A stretch of DNA of 64,000 nucleotides from Oscillospiraceae bacterium (GTDB lineage Bacteria > Bacillota > Clostridia > Oscillospirales > Oscillospiraceae). The stretch lies in contig WRMH01000004.1 of the NCBI GenBank assembly GCA_009777235.1, forward strand, positions 1-64,000, in the 5' to 3' direction. The position numbers were made by a program, and so were the translations under genes. Below are positions 8,293 to 15,815 of the stretch, piece after piece. How positions within the stretch are numbered: the stretch's first letter is position 1; each line of letters begins with the position of its first letter. The notes beneath the pieces are model-generated. The model was not told the origin of the DNA. It saw only the letters and a program-made list of their open reading frames with translations, and did no database searches.

Positions 8293-8420
8293 TAAGCGGC
8301 GGTCATAGGGGCGGTCATAAAATCATTCCTCCCCGAATCACTGCGTCATCCTTGCGCAGACGATTCGGACGCTCCGCGTCCATGCTCCGCTCTCGGAATG
8401 ATTTCTATGACCGCCGCTTA
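8293..8420. repeat. Palindromic repeat, copy 2 (between convergent genes)
   Basis: Second copy of the element at 2614-2718, here with outer arms TAAGCGGCGGTCATA/TATGACCGCCGCTTA. The core (8311-8416) differs from copy 1 at only a few bases; the inner arms read CCGAATC/GATTCGG here and CCGAACC/GGTTCGG in copy 1, so pairing is preserved. GCGGTCATA is duplicated at the left arm. It lies between the ends of the DegV gene (+) and the next gene (-). Confidence 0.82.
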
Positions 8421-8453
8421 TTAAGTGAAGTTTTATAATTTATCGGGTAGACA

Positions 8454-9140
8454 TCAGGATTCTATCTCCATTGTACTGAGCAACGCGTAGAGGGTGTCTC
8501 TTTGGTCATTGGTTGAATAACTGATAATAAACGCAACGGATATGTCGCTGCCGTCAAGAGGGTGAAACCACGCTTCATATATGACAGAGCCGCTGTCGTC
8601 GCTTACATGATAGCAGGCTATGGGCACTGTGTGCATTGATTGCAATAGCCCTTTGTATTCGGCGCCGTTTCCGCCGGAGCGGTTGTTTAAGAATATCTCG
8701 GCCTCGCTTGCCACACCCTGCGGCGGCAAAAGGGCAAAGGCTATGTCAAGTTTGGCGTTGCCTGTACCGCTAAGCAAGAAGCTCCAGCTTAAATCGTTTT
8801 CGACAAACTCAAACAATGATTCCTCCGCGTATATTATCAAATTCATTCTCGGACTATCGGACAGTATGATGTCATATTGCTCGCCCTGCGGCGCCGGGCG
8901 GTTATTTTGATTTTCGCCGTTTAGTCCGCCGGACGTTCCGTCGTCGGTTTGACCGATATTGTTACCCAAATCGTCATTTTCCGGCACTCCGGGAGTCGGC
9001 GTGCTTTCCGATATCACGGAGTTAAATTCCCTTGGCTCTACTCCGACATTTAAGATTATGAGCTGTACAAAGAAAATGATGAGGGCGACCGCGCAAATAA
9101 GCGTGAGTGCCATAAATGAGTTTTTATAAATATTTTTCAT
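8454..9140 (-). CDS. Membrane-anchored extracytoplasmic protein, unknown
   Basis: 228 aa. A single hydrophobic segment at residues 9-31 (LTLICAVALIIFFVQLIIL) is not followed by a lipobox and probably serves as an uncleaved anchor. A Thr/Pro/Asn/Gly-rich linker (about 43-85) leads to a soluble domain of about 140 residues with no motif I recognise. The layout (anchor, flexible linker, small domain) suggests an outside-facing sensor or binding protein. It follows gltX on the same strand after a 115-bp gap with no feature I can support. Confidence 0.65.
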   Translation of the reverse strand: MKNIYKNSFMALTLICAVALIIFFVQLIILNVGVEPREFNSVISESTPTPGVPENDDLGNNIGQTDDGTSGGLNGENQNNRPAPQGEQYDIILSDSPRMNLIIYAEESLFEFVENDLSWSFLLSGTGNAKLDIAFALLPPQGVASEAEIFLNNRSGGNGAEYKGLLQSMHTVPIACYHVSDDSGSVIYEAWFHPLDGSDISVAFIISYSTNDQRDTLYALLSTMEIES

Positions 9141-9255
9141 TTTCTTATTTCTCCGTGTTTTCTTGTGCGGCGGGGGTTTGCTGCGTCGCTTTTTGTATTT
9201 TCTATATGCGTTTTCTATATCTATGAGGATTGATTAAAGGTTTTTAGAAGTACAC

Positions 9256-10806
9256 TTATGTTTCCTGTGCCTTTTGGTCTGCTTGCAGGGCTTTTATACC
9301 AATTTCAATCCGCCTTAGCGTTTCCTCGCGACCCAATATATGGCATATCTCCACGGCGCCGCCCGGAGTAACCGCCACTCCGCTGACAGCTATGCGAACA
9401 GGCCACATCAGCGCGGCGTTTTTGACGCCGAGTTTTTCCGCCAGCGACGTCAGTATACCGTAAATGGCCTCATTTGTCCATAGTATCTCTCTTTGCGAGC
9501 CGCCAGCTCGCGTTTGTCCGCCGCCCGCTTCAACTTGCAAGCCGTCTGCCCGCGCCTCGCGCAAACCCGAAGCCGTAAGCGTCTCAAATTCGTTTTTTGC
9601 CGCCTTTAACATCTCAAGGGCAATCGTCTTATCCACTTTTGATTTTTGATGCTCAAACAGCGCGGTATCATACTCGCGCAACGTATCAAAAAAGCCGATT
9701 TTACCGGGAATGTCGGACAATTTTTCAAGGCGCGGCTGTAAAAGCGCCGCAATCGCGCCGACAGAAATATGCTCATTTTTTACCGCTTTGCGGATATACG
9801 GCCCGGCGAGTTTCGCAAACTCCTCCGGCGGCATTTTTCGTATGTACTCGCCGTTAAAATGCTTGAGCTTTTCAATATCAAAAACAGCCGGAGACTTTGA
9901 AATCCCGCTCACATCAAAGATTTGGACAAGCTCGTCGAGCGTAAAAATCTCACGCTCCCCGCCGGGGCTCCACCCAAGAAGCGCGACAAAATTGAGCACG
10001 GCTTCGGGCAAATATCCTTGCTCAAGCAAATCATTGTATGTCGGATCGCCGTGCCGTTTGGACAGTTTGTTATGCGCGTCGCGATTTATCATTGACACCG
10101 TGATATATTCCGGTATTTCCCACCCGAACGCCTCATATAATAGATTGTACTTGGGCGCGCTGCTGATATATTCGCTCCCCCGCAGCACATGCGTTATCCC
10201 CATCAGGTGGTCATCTATAACATTCGCGAAATTATATGTCGGCATACCGTCACGCTTCAATAATACCATATCGTCGAGAATTTTATTTGGCGTCGTGACC
10301 TCGCCAAAAACCATGTCAACAACCGTTGTCTCTCCCTCTTTTGGAGCTTTCATGCGCACCGCAAAAGGCTCTCCCGCATCCGCTCGCCGCTTTGACTCTT
10401 CATACGGCAAGCCGCGGCACGGGTCGTCCGTATTTTGCGAGTTGGTTTCTAATCCGGCTTCATCGCTCGCGCAAAAACAATAGTATGCGGCGCCGGAGGC
10501 GCAAAGCTCTTTTGCGTGACGCCCGTATATTTCCTTACGCTCGCTTTGCACATATGGTCCGACCGGACCTCCCACATCGGGACCTTCGTCATAAACGAGC
10601 CCTGCGTTTTTTAGTGTTTTGATGATAATTTCCGTCGCGCCCTCTACGAGCCTCGCTCTGTCCGTATCTTCTATGCGCAAAATGAACGTCCCTTTGTTCT
10701 TTTTCGCGATCAAGTACGCATAAAGGGCAGTACGCAAATTGCCGATATGCATATACCCGGTCGGGCTTGGCGCAAAGCGCGTCCTTACATCATTTTTCTC
10801 AAACAT
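9256..10806 (-). CDS. gltX: Glutamate--tRNA ligase
   Basis: Class I aminoacyl-tRNA synthetase, 516 aa, charging tRNA-Glu (and in many Firmicutes tRNA-Gln as the first step of transamidation). HIGH-type signature SPTGYMHIGNLRTALYAYL is at about residues 14-32; the KMSKS equivalent is KLSKRHGDP at about 252-260. The C-terminal anticodon-binding part carries a Gly/Ala/Arg/Gln-rich insertion of about 25 residues (DNA about 9490-9570) that looks like low-complexity expansion. The ATG at 10806 lies 3 bp after the stop of the upstream acyl-CoA ligase, so the two are co-transcribed. Confidence 0.95.
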   Translation of the reverse strand: MFEKNDVRTRFAPSPTGYMHIGNLRTALYAYLIAKKNKGTFILRIEDTDRARLVEGATEIIIKTLKNAGLVYDEGPDVGGPVGPYVQSERKEIYGRHAKELCASGAAYYCFCASDEAGLETNSQNTDDPCRGLPYEESKRRADAGEPFAVRMKAPKEGETTVVDMVFGEVTTPNKILDDMVLLKRDGMPTYNFANVIDDHLMGITHVLRGSEYISSAPKYNLLYEAFGWEIPEYITVSMINRDAHNKLSKRHGDPTYNDLLEQGYLPEAVLNFVALLGWSPGGEREIFTLDELVQIFDVSGISKSPAVFDIEKLKHFNGEYIRKMPPEEFAKLAGPYIRKAVKNEHISVGAIAALLQPRLEKLSDIPGKIGFFDTLREYDTALFEHQKSKVDKTIALEMLKAAKNEFETLTASGLREARADGLQVEAGGGQTRAGGSQREILWTNEAIYGILTSLAEKLGVKNAALMWPVRIAVSGVAVTPGGAVEICHILGREETLRRIEIGIKALQADQKAQET

Positions 10807-10809
10807 ATT

Positions 10810-12516
10810 TTATACACCCCTTTTTTGCAATTCTTCTTTTTCCAGTTCAATATATGCGACTTTTCCTACCAATGTTCGCGGAAGCTCCTTGCGATACACG
10901 ATTTCGCTTGGCATCGCGTACTTTGCAATGTTACGTTTGCAGTGCTCTAATATAGACGCTTTGATTTCATCTGTCGCTTCCGCGCCGTCGCGCAGCGTAA
11001 TAAACGCTTTTACTTTTTGCTTTTTGTATTCGTCAGATACTCCGATGACGCAGCTTATCAGCACATCCTCATGCGCTTCTATGGCATTTTCAAGCTGTGT
11101 CGGGTAAATATTATATCCCGCCGAAATAATCATCCGTTTGATCCGCTGGCGAAAATATATAAAGCCCTCTTCGTCCATTATGCCAAGGTCGCCCGTATGC
11201 AGCCATACACGCCCGTCGGCGTGGGTCTGTAACGCCTCGTTTGTTTCCTCGTCGTTATTGTCGTACCTGCCCATCACCGTAGGCCCCGAGATCACTATCT
11301 CGCCCTCCTGACCATATGGCAGCTCTTCTCTCGAGTCTTGACTCACGATTTTATAGTACATATCAGGATAAGGTATGCCTATGCTGCCTTCCTTGTGAAA
11401 TCTGCGCGGAGTCAGGCAGCTTGCCGTGACACATTCCGTGAGCCCGTAGCCCTCGCGCACTTGCTCTGTAGAGCCGTGCTCGCGCAAAAATGCGTCAACC
11501 TTGCGTTTTAGCTCCACCGTCAGCGAATCCCCTCCCGAAAACACGCCGCGAAGCTGCGACAAATCAAGTCTGTCTATCCCCTTGAGCCTTAGCATTGCTT
11601 CATATAGGGTCGGTACTCCCGCTATATAATGCGGTTTGCTCTTTTTCAGCAGCTTTGCGTATGATTTTATCGAAAATTGCGGCACTAATACCGCCGTTCC
11701 ACCGGAAATCAATGCCGTATGAATACATACGCCAAGTCCAAACCCGTGAAATATCGGCATTATCGCAAGCATTCTCGTATTTGGCGCAACACATTCGCTT
11801 GCCGCCTTTGTTTGCAGTGCCAAGGCATTGATGTTGAGATTTGTCAGCAAAACGCCCTTTGTTTTTCCCGATGTCCCTCCCGAGTAAAGTATGGTGGCAA
11901 CATCACCGCCCCGTTTGCCGGCGTCGTAGTCGCCGGTGCGTTTGTGTCCGCTCTTTAGCATATCTTCATAGCGCAGCACATTGCCTCTGGTCGGATAACG
12001 CGGTATTTTTCTGCCTTTTGTCAGCCTATACGCAATCTTTTTGATGCCCGAAAGAGCGTTGTCCGCACCGGTCAATATCAGAAAACGCGCTTTTGTTTGC
12101 GGCAGTATTCCCAGCAGCTTATCGCTAAATTGATCGAGCGTGAGAACCGCAACGCTATGGCTATCGTTGATATAGCCAATCAGCTCCGTTTCCGCCGATA
12201 AGGGGTGTACCATGTTTGAAACCGCGCCCATAAGGTTTAGCGCATAAAACATGATCACCGCTTGCGGCGTGTTTGGCATACATATAGTGACCCGCTCGCC
12301 TCTTTTTATACCGGAGGCAAGAAGGCCGTAAGCGCAGAGCTTTATCTCGTCCGTAAATTCGCGGTAGGTTTTCTTTACGCCAAAAAACTCATATGCCGGT
12401 ATTTTGGGATGTTCCTCCGCCGCCTTGAAAACCATGCGAACCATCGAGCAATCGGGATAATCCAGAGTGCTCGGTACATCACCATATGATTTTAACCATG
12501 GCGCGTTGATTTTCAT
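10810..12516 (-). CDS. Long-chain-fatty-acid--CoA ligase-like AMP-forming enzyme
   Basis: 568-aa member of the ANL adenylating superfamily that activates a carboxylic acid to acyl-AMP and then acyl-CoA. P-loop YSGGTSGKTKGVLLTN is near residue 215; GYGLTE (A5 motif), then HTGDLG and GYNIYPTQLE (A7-A8), and the catalytic lysine in RTLVGKVAY near the C-terminus are all present. Sequence style is closest to FadD/long-chain ligases rather than acetyl-CoA synthetases. It sits between murC and gltX on one strand with gaps of 27 and 3 bp. Substrate chain length cannot be read from sequence. Confidence 0.85.
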   Translation of the reverse strand: MKINAPWLKSYGDVPSTLDYPDCSMVRMVFKAAEEHPKIPAYEFFGVKKTYREFTDEIKLCAYGLLASGIKRGERVTICMPNTPQAVIMFYALNLMGAVSNMVHPLSAETELIGYINDSHSVAVLTLDQFSDKLLGILPQTKARFLILTGADNALSGIKKIAYRLTKGRKIPRYPTRGNVLRYEDMLKSGHKRTGDYDAGKRGGDVATILYSGGTSGKTKGVLLTNLNINALALQTKAASECVAPNTRMLAIMPIFHGFGLGVCIHTALISGGTAVLVPQFSIKSYAKLLKKSKPHYIAGVPTLYEAMLRLKGIDRLDLSQLRGVFSGGDSLTVELKRKVDAFLREHGSTEQVREGYGLTECVTASCLTPRRFHKEGSIGIPYPDMYYKIVSQDSREELPYGQEGEIVISGPTVMGRYDNNDEETNEALQTHADGRVWLHTGDLGIMDEEGFIYFRQRIKRMIISAGYNIYPTQLENAIEAHEDVLISCVIGVSDEYKKQKVKAFITLRDGAEATDEIKASILEHCKRNIAKYAMPSEIVYRKELPRTLVGKVAYIELEKEELQKRGV

Positions 12517-12543
12517 GTAAATGTTTCCTCTTAATCAGCCTAA

Positions 12544-13947
12544 TCAGTCCGCTCTTCCTACGAGCTCGACGCCTACTTTGTAAATATCGCCCGCGCCAAC
12601 CGTAAGTATGATGTCGCCTTCCCGCGCGATAGCCGCAATCTCATCGGTGAGCTTGGAAAAATCCGAAATACAGCGGGCGCCGGGCACTGCCGCGGCAAGG
12701 TCTGTTGATGTTATGCCGACCGTGTTTGTTTCGCGGGCGGCGTAGATTTCCGCGAGGAAAACAATGTCGGCCCGTTTGAGCACTGCGGCAAATTCGCTAA
12801 ACAGCGCTTTTGTGCGTGAATACGTGTGCGGTTGAAAGGCAAGTATGATCCGCTTATATGTATCAATGGTGGAGATGGCATCCAGGAGCGCGCCAAGCTC
12901 GCGCGGGTGGTGCGCGTAGTCGTCATAAACTCCGGCGCCATTATAGCTGCCTTTATAGTCAAATCTTCTTGCAACTCCCGAATAGCTTAAAAGACCTTCT
13001 TCGATTATTTTTGGCGAAATTCCGATGTTAAGGCACACTGCGGCCGCCGCAAGCGCATTTGTGAGATTATGCATACCCGGAATTTGCAGCCTAATCTTGC
13101 AAATATCTTTTCCGTCTCTTGTTACAGTCATGCTCGGGTTTTGTCCCGCAAGCTCCAAGTTGGTGCCGCGTATGTTTACGGGAATATCCGTGATACGCGC
13201 ATTTTCGCCAAATCCAAAGGTTATAAGTCCGCGATTTAGCCCGTTTAGCGCGGACATGGTGTTTTCGTCGTCGCCGTTACATATTACTCTGCCGCTTTCG
13301 GGCACTAAGGACGCAAACTTTCTGAAAGAACATTTCAGACCATCCAAATCCCCAAAGAAATCAAGATGGTCTGCGTCTATATTTAATATTACCGCTGTGG
13401 TTGGGCGGAAATTATGGAAAGAGTTGTAGTATTCGCAAGACTCTAAGACTATAATGTCCCCCTTGCCTATGTGACATCCTGATTTAATGACGGGGAGAGT
13501 CCCTCCGATCATGATTGTCGGGTCAACACCCGCATGGAGCAAAATGTGCGATGTCATAGACGTTGTGGTTGTTTTTCCGTGTACTCCTGATATACATATT
13601 GCTTCCCTATACCGGCGCATTATATAGCCCCACGCTTCGGCGCGCTCAAATACCGGTATGTTTTGCTCCCGTGCCGCCATTATTTCAATATTGTCTTCGC
13701 GGGCGGCTGCCGTGCGTATAATATAACCCGCGCCGGATATGTTTTCGGCGCTGTGGCCTATTTCTATTTTTATGCCTCTCTCACGAAGCTCTTTTATCGC
13801 GGGATTCTCGCTTATGTCTGAACCCGTGACCGTTTTTTTCATGTCATGCAAAATCGCCGCAAGCGGAGACATCGAAACGCCTCCAATTCCCACAAGATGA
13901 GGGCGGTCACTGCTTGCTAAATATTTACCAAAAACGTCTAAGCTCAT
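12544..13947 (-). CDS. murC: UDP-N-acetylmuramate--L-alanine ligase
   Basis: ATP-dependent cytoplasmic ligase adding L-Ala to UDP-MurNAc, the first peptide step of peptidoglycan synthesis; 467 aa. Start MSLDVFGKYL is chosen at 13947 because ATAAGGAG lies just upstream; a longer frame runs into a MITE-like repeat. HLVGIGGVSMSPLA is the Rossmann UDP-binding loop, SGVHGKTTTTSMTSH the ATP loop, and NIDADHLDFFGDL plus YDDYAHHPRELGA are family motifs. First gene of the murC-acyl-CoA ligase-gltX group. Confidence 0.95.
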   Translation of the reverse strand: MSLDVFGKYLASSDRPHLVGIGGVSMSPLAAILHDMKKTVTGSDISENPAIKELRERGIKIEIGHSAENISGAGYIIRTAAAREDNIEIMAAREQNIPVFERAEAWGYIMRRYREAICISGVHGKTTTTSMTSHILLHAGVDPTIMIGGTLPVIKSGCHIGKGDIIVLESCEYYNSFHNFRPTTAVILNIDADHLDFFGDLDGLKCSFRKFASLVPESGRVICNGDDENTMSALNGLNRGLITFGFGENARITDIPVNIRGTNLELAGQNPSMTVTRDGKDICKIRLQIPGMHNLTNALAAAAVCLNIGISPKIIEEGLLSYSGVARRFDYKGSYNGAGVYDDYAHHPRELGALLDAISTIDTYKRIILAFQPHTYSRTKALFSEFAAVLKRADIVFLAEIYAARETNTVGITSTDLAAAVPGARCISDFSKLTDEIAAIAREGDIILTVGAGDIYKVGVELVGRAD

Positions 13948-13982
13948 TGCTCTCCTTATGGCATGGGGCATGGGGTTGATTA

Positions 13983-14163
13983 AAGGCAACCTCCCAAAAA
14001 ACTATCACGGCAATCTATCTGCGTTTTTTCGCCATACTTCGTTAAATTTCCTTGAAAGAAAGCAATTATTCCTGCGTAAATTTGCCTTGTACAACCTGCC
14101 TGCCGGCAGGTAGGCAAAAAATCACTTGGTATCTTGCTCGTTTCTGGTTTTTGGAGGTTGCCT
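13983..14163. mobile_element. MITE-like element with 5-bp target duplication
   Basis: About 180 bp bounded by inverted ends AGGCAACCTCC(C)AAAAAAC and GTTTTTGGAGGTTGCCT, flanked on both sides by the direct repeat GATTA (13978-13982 and 14164-14168). No coding frame for a transposase is inside. A perfect palindrome CTGCCGGCAG is at about 14099-14108. It lies immediately upstream of murC. Confidence 0.75.
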
Positions 14164-14246
14164 GATTATACTACTACTTTTTACATATTACAACACAAAT
14201 TTTTCCGATGACTGCCCAGACTCTTTTGCTCGAAAGGCTGCCTCTT

Positions 14247-14282
14247 ATCCCTGCGCAGGGACGAAAGGCGCATAGATGCGCC
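14247..14282. repeat. Two short palindromes beside the second MITE
   Basis: CCCTGCGCAGGG (about 14250-14261) and GGCGCA-TAGA-TGCGCC (about 14267-14282) follow each other directly. They may be remnants of repeats or a terminator, but there is no clear T-tract. Confidence 0.5.
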
Positions 14283-14510
14283 ATTCAGAGAGTGTGCTGC
14301 TTAGAGCTTTTTAGCGGAGTAAATTAGAGACTGTAGGCGAAATAGCGGATAAGGTCGAGCACTGTTTGAGCGAAGTAAATTTCATTGACAAAGCTAACGA
14401 AATTCGATTTTGAAAATGAAATTTACTTTGCGAGTTTGCGAAGACCCCGCTATGAGCCATACAGTCACTTTTTACGTAGGTCAAAGCTCTAAGCAGCACA
14501 CTCTCTGAAT
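14283..14510. mobile_element. MITE-like element with perfect 28-bp inverted ends
   Basis: 228 bp with perfect 28-base terminal inverted repeats at 14283-14310 and 14483-14510 (starting ATTCAGAGAGTGTGCTGC). Nested inside are GACTGTA/TACAGTC and AAGTAAATTTCATT/AATGAAATTTACTT, so the whole element can fold into one long hairpin. No transposase frame and no obvious target duplication are visible. Confidence 0.75.
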
Positions 14511-14530
14511 AGATAACTAAAATATAGAAC

Positions 14531-14559
14531 TTGACAGAGGGCAGCTGTCTGTGTTATCT
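14531..14559 (+). promoter_or_regulatory. SigA-type promoter for the Pro/Tyr-rich membrane protein
   Basis: TTGACA (14531-14536) and TTATCT (14554-14559), spaced 17 bp, begin about 20 bp past the MITE end and precede the AGGAGG ribosome site at 14591-14596. Confidence 0.65.
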
Positions 14560-14603
14560 TTATTTAGGCAAATATATTTTTATAAAAAATAGGAGGACAG
14601 AAA

Positions 14604-15578
14604 ATGGCATTTTGTGCAAAGTGCGGCGCTCAAAAGCCTGATGGTTCGGCACCGTGCGGTGCTTGCGAGACCGTCGTGGCGCAGCCACCCGCACCCCCCC
14701 TACAGCCGCAAGGCTACGCACCGCCGCCACCGCAGGGCTATCAGCCACCGCAGCAACCCGCTTATCCGCCACAGCAAGGTTATCAGCCACCCGCGCCCCC
14801 GCCCGGTTATCCGCCCTATCAATACGGCCCTGCCGTAAAAGCGGTTGACTTTGACGTAGCCGAAGAAGATAATGCAGCACTCATAATACAAGGCAAGACG
14901 AAGGTTAAGATTTCGCTGATCGTCAGAATTGCCGCTGTTGTGCTGTGCGTTTTCTTCTTTTTACCGATGTTTTCGGTAAGCTGCTCGGGCATGACGCTTT
15001 TATCCTTTAGTGGATTAAATTCTACGATTGGCGCATCAATTTCCTCGCCATATGGCTATGGAGAGCCTGAAAAAATTGACGGAAATTTTCTCGCTATTTT
15101 ACTGTTTTTAATTCCTGCCGCATTATTTATTGCTTATCAATTTAAAAGTAAACTTTCTTTTCTTCACGGAAAGCTGTTTGCTGCAGGCACCGTGCTGTCC
15201 GGCTTGGGAGTGCTTAATTTGATCATCTTCGCCGTTTTAGTAAACAGCAAGATATCAGGAGAGACCGAAGGAATGTCTCTCTCGAGTGTGGGTGCTTCCC
15301 TCGATTTCTCTTTCTGGTACTATTTTTCATACTTTTTGTATGTTGTTTCGGGGGCACTCGCGTTTATGTGTATGCAGACGGCAAAGAAGCTCGGCATTAG
15401 ATATGCGCCGCCTCCGCCCAAATACGGCCCCCCTCCACCGCCTCAGGGATACGGATACGGGCCGCCTCCTCCGCCGCAAGGCTACGCGCCTCCTCCGCAG
15501 GGCTATCCGCCGCAGCAGCCCGCCCCGCCTCCTCCCCCGCCGCCGGGATATACACCGCCTCCCCCGCCCGGTCAATAA
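14604..15578 (+). CDS. Zinc-ribbon, PQGY-repeat four-helix membrane protein
   Basis: 324 aa with an unusual symmetric layout. Residues 1-25 form a zinc-ribbon-like FCAKCGAQ...CGAC segment. Residues 28-75 are a Pro/Gln/Gly/Tyr tract with repeats such as PPPQGYQPPQQP. The centre has about four transmembrane helices (from ISLIVRIAAVVLCVFFFLP to YFLYVVSGALAFMCM). The C-terminal 55 residues are again PPPPQGYGYGPPPPPQGYAPP-type repeats. The two Cys pairs and the tails probably face the cytoplasm. AGGAGG precedes the ATG by about 7 nt. Pro-rich zinc-ribbon membrane proteins are common in Firmicutes but have no fixed function. Confidence 0.75.
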   Translation: MAFCAKCGAQKPDGSAPCGACETVVAQPPAPPLQPQGYAPPPPQGYQPPQQPAYPPQQGYQPPAPPPGYPPYQYGPAVKAVDFDVAEEDNAALIIQGKTKVKISLIVRIAAVVLCVFFFLPMFSVSCSGMTLLSFSGLNSTIGASISSPYGYGEPEKIDGNFLAILLFLIPAALFIAYQFKSKLSFLHGKLFAAGTVLSGLGVLNLIIFAVLVNSKISGETEGMSLSSVGASLDFSFWYYFSYFLYVVSGALAFMCMQTAKKLGIRYAPPPPKYGPPPPPQGYGYGPPPPPQGYAPPPQGYPPQQPAPPPPPPPGYTPPPPPGQ

Positions 15579-15603
15579 TTTGCAATATCAATAAAATATT
15601 AAG

Positions 15604-15640
15604 CAACACACGCTGTTTTTAGCGTGTGTTGTTTGTGTGT
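15604..15640 (+). terminator. Intrinsic terminator after the PQGY protein
   Basis: CAACACACGCT (15604-15614) pairs perfectly with AGCGTGTGTTG (15621-15631) around a 6-nt loop and is followed by TTTGTGTGT. It lies 25 bp after the stop codon. Confidence 0.85.
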
Positions 15641-15667
15641 GCTTGTGGGTGGTAAAATTGGTGGATA

Positions 15668-15697
15668 TTTCCCCGCGCTCAAACAGTCGCGGGGAGG
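15668..15697. terminator. GC-rich hairpin between convergent genes
   Basis: CCCCGCG (15671-15677) pairs with CGCGGGG (15688-15694), with TTT/GGAAA flanks extending the arms. It lies about 120 bp beyond the end of the minus-strand GT-C gene and may terminate it. There is no strong T-run, so the role is uncertain. Confidence 0.45.
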
Positions 15698-15815
15698 AAA
15701 TGTTTTAAAATGAAACAATTCCTCAAACTATTGCAATTGCTACATTCCTTGTTATAAAAATGGAGTGTTATGTCAACCGGGCAGATGCAAAACCCGTACT
15801 CGCCGGGGTGGGGCT

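Noticed and set aside
9710-10483. 257-codon frame antisense to gltX
   Set aside because: A shadow of the synthetase; composition is Ser-rich and no motif is seen.
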